Origin: JAQVQN01 sp964557205
GTDB lineage: Bacteria > Verrucomicrobiota > Kiritimatiellia > RFP12 > UBA1067
Length of the DNA: 21,728 nt
Assembly (NCBI GenBank): GCA_964557205.1
Contig: CAZKZI010000042.1
Span: 1-21,728 of the forward strand
Direction of reading: 5' to 3'
Every line of letters begins with the position of its first letter. Position 1 is the first letter of the stretch. The translations under genes and the position numbers were made by a program. The notes beneath the pieces are model-generated. The model worked only from the letters and a program-made list of their open reading frames with translations, did not search any database and was not told the origin of the DNA. Below are positions 1 to 8,282 of this stretch, in pieces.

Positions 1-32
1 GCAGAGAGCGAGTTTATTGGTTGAAACAGTTG

Positions 33-683
33 ATGAAAAAGTGTTTAAGGTTGCTGGCCTTATGCGTGGTGACTGGAGGCGTTTGCGGTTGCTGGACATT
101 TAAGAAAGATGAACCGGATTTTGACGACATGACGGTCTATGTGCCGTCTGGCGAGCCGGTGATCGTGTCTGGTTTGACATTGAGGGTTTCGGTCAGCGCT
201 TCGGGTGCTCAGGCTGTTTCAGACATTACGGCGGAGGTGAATGCTAACGGAGAGATTTTGATGCCGTTGATCGGAGCGATGAAATGCGACGGGCTTACGG
301 TCATCGAGCTTCAGGACAAGCTCAAAAATTCCTACAAAGACTATTTCATTGACCCGCAGGTCACAGTAGGGTTTGTGTATGCCGAGAACGCGGGCATGAA
401 ATCGCCATGGGGTTCGGTGCTGATGATGGGAGAGATAGCCCGCCCTGGGCCGGTTAACATGCCCTCAACCAGAGATTTGACGGTGACCAGAGCTGTGATG
501 CTGGCAGGTGGCGCGACGGCTCTGGCTAACAAGCGTAAAGTGCGTGTGACGCGGCGTGATAAAGACGGTTCAGTAAAACGTTTTATTGTGAATATTGACA
601 AGATCGGCAAGGAGGGGCGCGCTGATTTGGACGTAGCCTTGAAGCCGGGGGATGTGATTTGGATCCCGGAATCTTGGTATTGA
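33..683 (+). CDS. OPX/Wza-type polysaccharide export lipoprotein, short form
   Basis: Outer-membrane polysaccharide export (OPX) protein that should form the periplasmic/outer-membrane conduit for the polymer. The N-terminus is a lipoprotein signal peptide: basic start, hydrophobic core, then lipobox V-C-G-C with the acceptor Cys at about residue 20. Residues about 45-115 match the Poly_export domain (pattern ITAEVNANGEILMPLIGAM, then YKDYFIDPQVTV). Residues about 125-210 look like one SLBB domain (GEIARPGPVNM, LKPGDVIWIPE). At about 217 aa it is far shorter than E. coli Wza (about 380 aa). It lacks further SLBB repeats and the C-terminal outer-membrane helix, so it probably works with a separate barrel; one is encoded two genes downstream. 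I chose ATG 33. A TTG at 21 in frame, with a purine-rich stretch at 2-12, is an alternative start. Confidence 0.88.
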   Translation: MKKCLRLLALCVVTGGVCGCWTFKKDEPDFDDMTVYVPSGEPVIVSGLTLRVSVSASGAQAVSDITAEVNANGEILMPLIGAMKCDGLTVIELQDKLKNSYKDYFIDPQVTVGFVYAENAGMKSPWGSVLMMGEIARPGPVNMPSTRDLTVTRAVMLAGGATALANKRKVRVTRRDKDGSVKRFIVNIDKIGKEGRADLDVALKPGDVIWIPESWY

Positions 684-703
684 GTGTTGTTAGGAGAGAT
701 GCA

Positions 704-1675
704 ATGAAATTAAGTAGCCCAAAATTGTGTGGAATGGTTGCGGTATGTTTGCTTTCGGCCACAAGTATTCTTGCGCAGGAAAACGCTTTTTTCACGCGTT
801 CCCAATGGCTTAAACAGATTGGATCATCAGTCAACGACGCGACTGTTTTAAAAGGGACTTTGGCGCGCGTAGCGCCTGATGACAGGGTGGAGTTCACCCA
901 GAGGATTCTTAAGGCGGTCAGCCGTATGCCGGTCGGTCCGGAAGAGAAGGCACTCGTTTTTGTGAAAACTGCCGTGGTGTGCATCGCCGGGATAACGGGC
1001 GAGGTTAAGATGCACGTCATCGCCGAGGTTTTTGCCGTAATCCCCATAGAGTATCTGCCGGTGGTGACCGAGGAATTGGCCAAGCGCTTCAATCAGAAGT
1101 ACAACGGCCTTACGGATCAACAATACGAGAAGATCGCTTCTGAGACCCTGCAGATCGCGATTGAGCGTAACTCACAGCTCGACATGCCGTCTACCCGCAA
1201 CACTTTCGTGGTTCTGGTGTTCCTGCGGGGAGCCAGTAATCCGGCTTTGGGGAATGTGCTGATAGCTCTGCTGCCGGACGAACGCATGCGGAATTTGGCT
1301 TCCGTTTGGGTAAGGTCGGTGGTTGACAACAATGACTACGAACCTTTGTGGGCCGCCGCCGATGTCGACGCGTTTCCCCTCAGGTATTATAGGACCATGA
1401 TGAGGGTTGTGGGGCACTCTTTAATGGATCGTCTGTTGGCGGAGTTAAACGCTAACATGGAGTGGGAAACCGAGGGCGAGGAGGGTCGCGAGCGTCTGCC
1501 TTCGGATGATTCTGTATGGATGCCGCTCTCGCAAGTGTGGCAGGTCGGAGGTTCGATGATGACGCCTGAAGATCACAATGCCGATTTTGGCATCAACAGG
1601 GTTCCGCGCCTGCCGATCCCTTCCGGTTACCAGAATCAGGGAACGACGATTATCTTCCCGGACACCACAAGATAA
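704..1675 (+). CDS. secreted protein of unknown function in the polysaccharide export operon
   Basis: I do not recognise the family. ATG 704 is chosen because AGGAGAG lies at 692-698 and because a clean Sec signal peptide follows (MKLSSPKLCGMVAVCLLSA, then cleavage near ILA-QE). The in-frame extension back to 659 overlaps the OPX gene and has no leader character. The mature protein (about 300 aa) appears mostly alpha-helical in its first two thirds and ends in a Pro/Gly-rich tail. There is no second hydrophobic segment, so it is likely periplasmic. It sits 20 bp after the OPX gene and before the beta-barrel gene, which suggests co-transcription and a role in polymer export or assembly. That role is inferred from position only. 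Confidence 0.75.
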   Translation: MKLSSPKLCGMVAVCLLSATSILAQENAFFTRSQWLKQIGSSVNDATVLKGTLARVAPDDRVEFTQRILKAVSRMPVGPEEKALVFVKTAVVCIAGITGEVKMHVIAEVFAVIPIEYLPVVTEELAKRFNQKYNGLTDQQYEKIASETLQIAIERNSQLDMPSTRNTFVVLVFLRGASNPALGNVLIALLPDERMRNLASVWVRSVVDNNDYEPLWAAADVDAFPLRYYRTMMRVVGHSLMDRLLAELNANMEWETEGEEGRERLPSDDSVWMPLSQVWQVGGSMMTPEDHNADFGINRVPRLPIPSGYQNQGTTIIFPDTTR

Positions 1676-1750
1676 AAAGTGTTAGCGATGCCGTTGTCAC
1701 GAGTCATAGTATGATCGTTGCCAGCAGATTTTAAAGAAGGAGTGTTGTTT

Positions 1751-2941
1751 ATGGCTACAAGAAAGACCTCGTATGCTTTGTCAGGCATCGGCTTCTTGTT
1801 GACGCTTGTGATGTGCTCATCAAGTTATGCGCAAAGCGCTTCCGGGTTTAAGTTCAACAACCTGACGGTCTCGCCCTTCGTCAATCTAGAGTATTCGTAC
1901 GACACTAATGTTGACTACGACGGTCAGGAAAACGACGACAGCATTCTCACGGTCAGCCCCGGCGTGGACTTGACCTACCACGGCAATGACTGGGGCTTGG
2001 TCGGCCACGCTTGGTATGGTTATGACAAGTACCAGACATATGACGAGATGGATCAATCGCGCTATGGCGAGAATTTGAATTTTTACGCTGATTCGCCGCG
2101 CGGTCTCAAGTTTGTCTTGGGTCAGAGCTATCTTAAGACGAGTCAGGACGATTCGATTCTGGACGGTGGACGTGGCATCTGGCGTGAGCGGGACTTGCAT
2201 GAGCTTATGAGTGCGCTCTCTTATCAGATCAGCGAGAGAACCGCGATAACCCTTAACGGCTTGTATTCGGATCTCAATTACCAGAACGATGTTAAAAAAT
2301 ACGGCAGTCTTTACGGATGGAGTGAATGGAGCTTGGGCTTGCAGGTTGCGCGCAAGCTCACGGCCAAGAGCAATGTTCTGTTGAGCGGGTCGTATCAGGA
2401 GTATGAAAGCGACGGTGCCAAGGGGATCGGCAGCAACAGCTCAGGATACACCCTCATGGCCGGCTTCGGCTCACGCGCCACGGAAAAGATCTCTTATCGG
2501 GCGTTGATGGGTGCCACTTGGTTTGACTACGCAAACAGCGACCAGTTGGCCGGATGGGTTTACAGTCTGGATGCCAACTGGATCATCAACCGCAAACTGG
2601 TGTGGTCGGTAGCGGGTTCCAGTTATTTTCAGCCGAGCGAGCAAGAGGCCAATCAGGCCATGCAGGTTTATATGCTGTCGACAGGGCTTTCTTACCGTCC
2701 TGCCAAACGTCTGACCACGCGTTTAGATGTCGGCGTACGTAGAGAAGAGAATGAATATGCGGTCGGCAACATGGGTGCTGTGACCTCAGATGAGTACTCG
2801 ATGCGTTTTCGTGTCGACTATCGGTTGCAAAAATATGTGTCGCTTTATGGATCGCTGATGTATGAGGAACAGATTTCTGACAACCAGATGGATGAGTTTG
2901 ACCGTATCAGAGGGGTGTTAGGCCTCTCCTTCCGTTATTGA
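1751..2941 (+). CDS. outer-membrane beta-barrel protein, EpsL/BBP2-like
   Basis: Predicted outer-membrane beta-barrel of 396 aa. ATG 1751 has AAAGAAGGA at about 1733-1741 and opens a signal peptide ending SSYAQ-SAS. After it come alternating amphipathic strands typical of barrels: LTVSPFVNLEYSYDTNVDY, then DSILTVSPGVDLTYHGND, later TTRLDVGVRREENEY and YVSLYGSLMYEEQ. The chain ends LSFRY, with the C-terminal aromatic residue expected of a BAM-recognised beta-signal. The opening with a DTNV-type strand resembles the putative beta-barrel porin 2 / EpsL families found beside OPX genes in exopolysaccharide operons. Its likely role is the outer-membrane pore for the short OPX protein encoded at 33. 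A Rho-independent terminator follows it. Confidence 0.78.
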   Translation: MATRKTSYALSGIGFLLTLVMCSSSYAQSASGFKFNNLTVSPFVNLEYSYDTNVDYDGQENDDSILTVSPGVDLTYHGNDWGLVGHAWYGYDKYQTYDEMDQSRYGENLNFYADSPRGLKFVLGQSYLKTSQDDSILDGGRGIWRERDLHELMSALSYQISERTAITLNGLYSDLNYQNDVKKYGSLYGWSEWSLGLQVARKLTAKSNVLLSGSYQEYESDGAKGIGSNSSGYTLMAGFGSRATEKISYRALMGATWFDYANSDQLAGWVYSLDANWIINRKLVWSVAGSSYFQPSEQEANQAMQVYMLSTGLSYRPAKRLTTRLDVGVRREENEYAVGNMGAVTSDEYSMRFRVDYRLQKYVSLYGSLMYEEQISDNQMDEFDRIRGVLGLSFRY

Positions 2942-2977
2942 GCTTGATAATCAGCCCGAGTTAGCGCTATGACGATT

Positions 2978-3018
2978 CCGCCTATGCGATACAGTTGACG
3001 TGTAGGCGGTCTTTTTTT
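2978..3018 (+). terminator. Rho-independent terminator after the beta-barrel gene
   Basis: CCGCCTA at 2978-2984 pairs perfectly with TAGGCGG at 3003-3009 across an 18-nt loop, followed by CTTTTTTTG at 3011-3019. It lies 37 bp after the barrel stop codon. It argues that the ligase/polymerase gene downstream starts at ATG 3049 rather than at the in-frame TTG at 2995, which lies inside the loop. Confidence 0.7.
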
Positions 3019-3048
3019 GCGGTATTTTGCGGGTACGGTGCTGAAGTT

Positions 3049-4473
3049 ATGATTCAGAAGATTTTGACAAAATACGGATTAGCCCTGCATGTCGCTTGTG
3101 CTTGTGTTTTTCCGGTTTTCTTCATCACACATCCGGGTTCAGCAGGCATGGTGCCGCTGTTGTGGTTGTCTTTGCTGGTTTTCGAGTTTATTTTTATGCT
3201 GCCTGCTGTCAGGAGCCGCGAGACTCTGGCGGATGCGCGTTATCGGGTTTCACGCAAGATGCTTTGGGACCCTTTGTTTTATGTAGGGGCAACCATAATA
3301 TTGCTTGCCTTTGTGCAGTGGCTGAACAGTGGCTGCAAACTGGTTTATCTGACCGATGCGGATATATGGCAGATGAGTAAACCGGCGGCAGCTTGGCTGC
3401 CCTTCAGTGTGGAACCGCATGCGGCTCTGAACCGTCTGTCAGTGTTTATCGCGTGTTGGGCCGTTGCCTTGGCTCTGCGTGACGCAATGAGTAAAACCTC
3501 CAAGCGGCTTCTGTTGCAGATTATGAGTTTTGTCAGCGGCTGTTTGGCGGTTTATTCAGTGGCGCAGGCTTCAGCCGGAACCGAGCCCTTTGTCGGCTTG
3601 GCGCGGGGTGAGGGTGCTTTGGCGCTAGGTGCTTTCTTCGGTTTCTGGCTGTTGGTGTCGATGGGAGTATTCGCTGACGCGCTTGCACAATTTCAGCGTT
3701 CATCCGTTTATATTTTCCTGCTAGGTGTTGCGGGTAACCTTGCGGGTATGCTGTATTTCGCCAGTGTATTGACAGCCGGCTTCTATTCAGTTCTGGCGGT
3801 TATTATGATCTTTTATTGGATCATATACCTTGCGCCACATGTGCCCAGTCATACCCAGTTGAAACTGTTCATGGTTTCGGCTTTTGTGATGGCATCAACC
3901 GTTTTTGTCCTGGCATATCTTTGGCCGGGAAATCCGGTTGCTTTTAAAATAAAAGCCGCGCTTCCGATGGATCAGTATTTGTCCGACTTTGTTGCAATAA
4001 AAAATGTTCGGAGTATGGCGGCGGTCGAGCTGTGGGAGGACTATCCGTGGTCGGGTATAGGCGCGGATGGCTTCAAGCACTTCGTCGGGTTTGTGATAAA
4101 ACCTAAAGACTGGCAGTTTTTTATGGACAACAAGGCCGTTGTTTATAATGACTGGCTGCAATTCTTGTGCGAGTACGGTTTGCTCGGGTGCGGTTTGTTG
4201 CTGGCGGCTGCGGTGATGCTGGTGGCGCCTGTCTGCAATCGGGCGCGGATAGCGCTGCTGTTTGGGACGCATGATGAAAATGATGGCAGGGTGTATCTTT
4301 TGCGCATATCGCCTATAGTGTTTTGTGGCGTTTTGGCCTTACTTATGTGTTTATTGGAAAGTTTTATTAGCAACCCCTTGCGTTCACCCGGGTTTTTGTT
4401 GTCGTGGACATGTGTGACAGCATCATTGTCAGCCTTTTTGCCGGCGAAGGCCCGTGTCACTGGTAATTCGTAG
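3049..4473 (+). CDS. O-antigen ligase/polymerase-like membrane protein (Wzy/WaaL superfamily), copy 1
   Basis: Polytopic inner-membrane protein of 474 aa with about 10-12 hydrophobic segments. The central-to-C-terminal region has the Wzy_C layout: a large periplasmic loop with WEDYPWSGIGADGFKHF, then a VYNDWLQFLCEYGLLG motif followed by a membrane helix. The usual motif is HN-x-x-L-Q; here the His position is Tyr (V-Y-N-D). It is a clear paralogue of the protein at 13343: both have WLSLLVFEF or WLSFFVLEL near residue 40, then RETLADAR or DETLSEAR, then DPLFY. It probably polymerises or ligates lipid-linked glycan. Which of the two it does cannot be told. ATG 3049 is used because the TTG at 2995 falls in the terminator; the ribosome binding site is weak. 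Confidence 0.8.
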   Translation: MIQKILTKYGLALHVACACVFPVFFITHPGSAGMVPLLWLSLLVFEFIFMLPAVRSRETLADARYRVSRKMLWDPLFYVGATIILLAFVQWLNSGCKLVYLTDADIWQMSKPAAAWLPFSVEPHAALNRLSVFIACWAVALALRDAMSKTSKRLLLQIMSFVSGCLAVYSVAQASAGTEPFVGLARGEGALALGAFFGFWLLVSMGVFADALAQFQRSSVYIFLLGVAGNLAGMLYFASVLTAGFYSVLAVIMIFYWIIYLAPHVPSHTQLKLFMVSAFVMASTVFVLAYLWPGNPVAFKIKAALPMDQYLSDFVAIKNVRSMAAVELWEDYPWSGIGADGFKHFVGFVIKPKDWQFFMDNKAVVYNDWLQFLCEYGLLGCGLLLAAAVMLVAPVCNRARIALLFGTHDENDGRVYLLRISPIVFCGVLALLMCLLESFISNPLRSPGFLLSWTCVTASLSAFLPAKARVTGNS

Positions 4474-4538
4474 TTTAAGTTTATGGGGAGAAAAGAAGTG
4501 CAAGCGAGCGACCGAAGATTTTATTTGGAGAACGCGAG

Positions 4539-7061
4539 ATGAGCGATACTGAACGGACATCAGGCGACGACAAGAAAACCACCTCCAGTCGGCCTGTTTA
4601 CTACGGCGGCAGCAACCGCGCCATGTACTACGGCGGCGGCAACAAAGCCATGTACTACGGCGGCGGCAACAGAGCCATGTACTACGGCGGCGGCAACAGA
4701 GCCATGTACTACGGCGGCGGCTCGTCGGCCGCGCATTATCCCGGTGGCGCCGGCGGATATGGGTCTGGATATTATTATGGCGCCGGCGGCGGCGGCATAA
4801 CGGACGACGAAGATTCCCTGATGGGCTCGGTAACCATCGGACGCATGATACGTGTATGCACGCAGCGCTGGGTGACGATTGCGGTCTTCGTTATTCTCGG
4901 ATTGGTGGTGGCTTTTGCGGTGTTTAAGATATCACCGACGATTTATGAGGCTGAAAGCGTCTTTGAGATGAGTATCCGCAGTTCGACCTATACCGGCTTG
5001 CGCAAAGCGATTATTGAAAACGACACAGGTATGTCGCTCGACGAAGTTTTCAACACGCGGCTGGCGCGCTTGCGCAGCCGTGCGGTTATAGATCAGATTG
5101 TAAGCCAGTACCGCAGTGATTACCCCAGTTCCACGGTGACGGATGAACAGTTGATCAGTACGCTGGTGAGTTCTAAAATGACTCTGCAACGCCGGTCGCG
5201 CCTTATACGGATCGCTGTGCGTTCGACTGACGCGCAACTGGCCGCCGATCTGGCAAACGCCTATGCTAAAGCGGCCGAAATGTTCACCTCCGACCAGAAC
5301 CGCAACGAGTCTGAAGTCGCCGTGTCATGGCTGGCTACCACGGCGGAGCAGCAGAAACGCAATCTGGAGCGCGCCGATAAAGACATGCTGGATTTCCGGG
5401 TGGCCAACCAGCTTGATTTCATGGCTAGCGATAGCGAGATGGCGCAGCAGGCCTTGAGCCGTGTCAGCAGCGAGATATTAGTGCTTGAAAGCTCAATAAT
5501 AAAAGCCTCAGAGTTACGCAAAACTTTGGAAACGATCCAGTCCGAGCCCGAGAAGTTCGGGTCTTTGCCTGAATCCGTGCCGCGATCGAGTGAGATCGGC
5601 GGTGCATACCAGACATTGCAAAAGGTTTTGGCGGAAAAGAACTCTTTGCTGGCGCGCTACACAGCCAATCACCCAGAGGTTAAGGTCAAAGAAAAAGAGG
5701 TGGAGGTTTACTCGCAGCAGTTTTCAGACGTGGTTTTCAGGGCGCTTGAAACCTGCAAGGCCAATCTCGACCTTTTACAGCGGCAATACGCGCAGTTGAC
5801 GCCCAAACGGGATGATCTGGTCAAAAAACTGTCTGATCTTGAACTGAAGATAGTCTCTGCCAAGATGAAGATGGAGCAGTTGGCGCGCGAACGTGAAGTG
5901 GCGGACATTAATTACAAGGCTTTGTTGCAAAGGACGCGTGAGGCGCAACTGGCGTCAGATGAGAACACGGCTGTCATTAAGCAAGTGGAGTCCGCTTTCA
6001 AACCCAATCGTCCGGTTTTGCCCAATCCTATGGTTATTTTTCCGGCCGGGCCGGCCTTGGGTATACTGCTGGGTATAATCTTCGTTTTGATACTCGATCA
6101 CCTCGAAGACAAGATCGTGGGCATTTCAGACATTGAGCAGCGGTTGCGTTTGAAAACCTTGGTGGTCATCCCGCATGTCAGGCGCAAGAAGCGTAAGCAA
6201 ATCGCTCGTCTGGTGGCAGACGACAAATTCTCGCAGTTCGCTGAAGCATTGGCAGGGTTGCGCAACCTGCTGGACTCCCCGCGGTATCAGGAGATGTCAA
6301 AAGTATTGTTGTGCATGAGTACGCAGCCGGGCGAGGGTAAGACGGTAGCCTCTTGCGGTTTGGCCATCTCCTGTGCGCAGAGCGGACAGAAGACGTTGTT
6401 GGTTGATTTCGATATGCGTCGCCCACGTTTGGCTAGAATTTTTGACAAGGCAACGAATGATTTCCAGAGTTTGCCTACCACATTAACCAAGGCTGACCCC
6501 TCTTTATTTGAGACGCTGTCGATCCAATCGGGGATAGACAACCTTGACCTGATCTTGTCTAAAGCGTCTTCAGAAATCAGCCCCGCCAATCTGATGGGTA
6601 GCGGTATAATCGTGGAGTTTTTCACCTGGGCGCGTGAACATTACGACCGTGTGATCATCGACTCGCCGCCTTTCGGTATTGTCGGCGATGTGATGACTTT
6701 GGCCTCATTGGTGGATTCGGTCATGATCCTGTGTTGCCCTGACCGTACCCGTTTCCGCCCCATCAAGCATGCGGCCCGTCACTTGACGGAATCCGGGGCG
6801 CGCGTGATCGGTGTGATTGTGAACGATGTGGATTTCGGCCGTCGCAACCAGTTCAGCCGATATGATTATCACTACCGTTATGCTTACCGTTACACCTCGC
6901 GTTATGGCGCTTACGGTCAAGGAAAGAAGGGCAAAAGGAGCCTGATATCTTCGGACGCGCAGCCTGCCAGCCAGCCGTTATATGGCGGTGAAGATATTGA
7001 GTCCACTGGGCCGGTTTCTCGTCAGGACATAGTGGATGTTTCAATGACCGACGACGATTGA
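4539..7061 (+). CDS. Wzc-like polysaccharide co-polymerase with C-terminal BY-kinase
   Basis: Inner-membrane chain-length regulator and tyrosine autokinase, 840 aa. Residues 1-95 are cytoplasmic, low-complexity and Tyr/Gly-rich, with tandem YYGGGNRAM repeats. TM1 is about 111-130, a Wzz domain follows, the periplasmic coiled coil is about 260-460, a Pro-rich motif (RPVLPNP) is at 491-497, and TM2 is about 500-520. The kinase domain has Walker A TQPGEGKT (595-602), Walker A' LLVDFDMRRP (620-629) and Walker B VIIDSPP (705-711). Residues 775-792 hold eight tyrosines, the usual autophosphorylation cluster. The start has TTGGAG at 4525-4530. It should control polymer length and couple polymerisation to the OPX channel through cycles of phosphorylation. 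The N-terminal repeat is not part of the standard family architecture. The stop codon TGA is embedded in an 11-bp repeat that recurs before rfbB. Confidence 0.93.
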   Translation: MSDTERTSGDDKKTTSSRPVYYGGSNRAMYYGGGNKAMYYGGGNRAMYYGGGNRAMYYGGGSSAAHYPGGAGGYGSGYYYGAGGGGITDDEDSLMGSVTIGRMIRVCTQRWVTIAVFVILGLVVAFAVFKISPTIYEAESVFEMSIRSSTYTGLRKAIIENDTGMSLDEVFNTRLARLRSRAVIDQIVSQYRSDYPSSTVTDEQLISTLVSSKMTLQRRSRLIRIAVRSTDAQLAADLANAYAKAAEMFTSDQNRNESEVAVSWLATTAEQQKRNLERADKDMLDFRVANQLDFMASDSEMAQQALSRVSSEILVLESSIIKASELRKTLETIQSEPEKFGSLPESVPRSSEIGGAYQTLQKVLAEKNSLLARYTANHPEVKVKEKEVEVYSQQFSDVVFRALETCKANLDLLQRQYAQLTPKRDDLVKKLSDLELKIVSAKMKMEQLAREREVADINYKALLQRTREAQLASDENTAVIKQVESAFKPNRPVLPNPMVIFPAGPALGILLGIIFVLILDHLEDKIVGISDIEQRLRLKTLVVIPHVRRKKRKQIARLVADDKFSQFAEALAGLRNLLDSPRYQEMSKVLLCMSTQPGEGKTVASCGLAISCAQSGQKTLLVDFDMRRPRLARIFDKATNDFQSLPTTLTKADPSLFETLSIQSGIDNLDLILSKASSEISPANLMGSGIIVEFFTWAREHYDRVIIDSPPFGIVGDVMTLASLVDSVMILCCPDRTRFRPIKHAARHLTESGARVIGVIVNDVDFGRRNQFSRYDYHYRYAYRYTSRYGAYGQGKKGKRSLISSDAQPASQPLYGGEDIESTGPVSRQDIVDVSMTDDD
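4599..4721 (+). repeat. 27-bp in-frame tandem repeat encoding YYGGGNRAM units
   Basis: Four full 27-bp units (4599-4625, 4626-4652, 4653-4679, 4680-4706) and a 15-bp partial unit to 4721. Each unit begins TACTACGGCGGC and ends GCCATG. Units 3 and 4 are identical, and units 1 and 2 differ at a few bases. They translate to YYGGSNRAM, YYGGGNKAM, YYGGGNRAM and YYGGGNRAM. Near-identical adjacent units suggest recent slippage expansion, so copy number may vary between strains. Confidence 0.95.
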
Positions 7062-7136
7062 GGTAAATACAGTAGCGTCCCATAGGACGCATAGGCTGTA
7101 ACTCCTGCATCCTATGGGATGCTAATGAGGTAAATA
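7059..7136. repeat. palindromic insertion flanked by 11-bp direct repeats between wzc and rfbB
   Basis: TGAGGTAAATA occurs at 7059-7069 and again, identical, at 7126-7136. Between them are 56 bp carrying an inverted repeat: 7074-7087 pairs with 7110-7123 (13 of 14 positions). Each arm is itself a hairpin: GCGTCC-CATA-GGACGC at 7075-7090 and GCATCC-TATG-GGATGC at 7109-7124. The left direct repeat contains the wzc stop codon, and the right one contains the GAGG ribosome binding site of rfbB. Removing one repeat plus the 56 bp restores a tight wzc-rfbB junction. This resembles a small non-autonomous element with a target-site duplication. There is no T-tract, so it is a poor terminator. Confidence 0.7.
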
Positions 7137-7138
7137 TT

Positions 7139-8260
7139 ATGAAACGCGTGCTTATAACCGGCGGTGCCGGATTTATCGGTTCGGCTTTGGTCAGGCATCT
7201 GATCGGCCGGGCAGATTTCCAGTTGCTAAATTTCGACAAACTGACCTATGCTGGTAATCTGGCCTCTCTGCGGGAAGTTCAGGACAGTTCACTTTACGCT
7301 TTCAAGCAGGCGGATATTTGCGACCGTCAGGCAGTGGCGGAAGCCTTTGCCGAATTCAGGCCTGACGCGATCATGCATCTCGCCGCGGAATCGCATGTCG
7401 ATCGTTCAATAGACGGGCCGGCTAGTTTTATCGAAACAAATATTAACGGTACATTCATTTTATTGGAGGCTGCAACCGCCTATTGGAAAACCTTGCCGCT
7501 AAACGCGCGCGATGCGTTTCGCTTTCAGTATGTTTCTACGGACGAGGTTTACGGATCTCTCGGGCCAGAAGGCTTGTTCACCGAGAAAACTCCCTATGAT
7601 CCCCGATCTCCGTATTCGGCCAGCAAAGCCGCCTCGGATCATCTTGTCCGGGCCTGGCACCATACTTACGGGCTGCCTGTTTTGATCACCAACTGCTCAA
7701 ACAATTACGGGCCTTTTCATTTTCCGGAAAAATTGATTCCGCTGATCATATTGAACGCTTTGGACGGCAAGCCTTTGCCGGTGTACGGCAAAGGCGACAA
7801 TGTCAGGGACTGGCTGTATGTCGAAGATCATGCCAAAGCTTTGGCGCTGGTTTTGGAAAAGGGTGTGCCCGGCGCCAGTTATAATGTTGGCGGCAATAAC
7901 GAACGCACCAATCTGCAAGTGGTAGAAAACATCTGTGATGTTCTGGATCAGGCTTGTCCGATAACAGACGAAATCCGTGAAAAGTGGGATGCGGAAGATG
8001 TTAAAGGCGCTCATGCAGTTACAACTCACAAGATGATCAAATCTTACAAAGATTTGATCATCTTCGTCGAAGACCGCCCCGGTCACGATAAGCGTTATGC
8101 GATTGACGCCACGCGGATTAAGACAGATTTGGGCTGGCAGGCGGAAGAGACTTTTGAGTCAGGCATTGCCAAAACCGTTCGCTGGTATTTGGAAAACGAC
8201 TGGTGGTGGATGCCGATTCGAACACAGAATTATGCGGGGGAACGATTAGGCAAAGGCTAG
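7139..8260 (+). CDS. rfbB: dTDP-glucose 4,6-dehydratase
   Basis: Extended short-chain dehydrogenase that converts dTDP-glucose to dTDP-4-keto-6-deoxyglucose, the second step of dTDP-rhamnose synthesis, in the cytoplasm. The NAD-binding motif GGAGFIG is at residues 8-14. The catalytic Thr-Asp-Glu triad is at 134-136 (STDEVYGSLG). The YxxxK pair is Tyr159 and Lys163 (YSASKAASDH). NCSNNYGPFHFPEKLIP and the VRDWLYVEDH substrate-loop motif are typical of RmlB. The length, 373 aa, is a little longer than the usual 340-360. The start at 7139 has GAGG at 7127-7130, inside the right-hand direct repeat of the small insertion. rfbA follows 22 bp after the stop. Confidence 0.95.
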   Translation: MKRVLITGGAGFIGSALVRHLIGRADFQLLNFDKLTYAGNLASLREVQDSSLYAFKQADICDRQAVAEAFAEFRPDAIMHLAAESHVDRSIDGPASFIETNINGTFILLEAATAYWKTLPLNARDAFRFQYVSTDEVYGSLGPEGLFTEKTPYDPRSPYSASKAASDHLVRAWHHTYGLPVLITNCSNNYGPFHFPEKLIPLIILNALDGKPLPVYGKGDNVRDWLYVEDHAKALALVLEKGVPGASYNVGGNNERTNLQVVENICDVLDQACPITDEIREKWDAEDVKGAHAVTTHKMIKSYKDLIIFVEDRPGHDKRYAIDATRIKTDLGWQAEETFESGIAKTVRWYLENDWWWMPIRTQNYAGERLGKG

Positions 8261-8282
8261 TCCAGATGCCAGAGGGATAAAA

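Noticed and set aside
583..1123. Long antisense open frames opposite the secreted protein gene (and similar ones opposite most genes)
   Set aside because: They have no family resemblance, no ribosome binding sites, and lie opposite well-supported genes.
2995..3048. Extended N-terminus of ligase/polymerase copy 1 from TTG 2995
   Set aside because: It starts inside the terminator loop and adds 18 residues not matched in the paralogue, while ATG 3049 aligns with the paralogue's start.
7074..7123. Rho-independent terminator between wzc and rfbB
   Set aside because: There is no T-tract after the stem, and rfbB appears to belong to the same cluster. A small inserted element explains the structure better.
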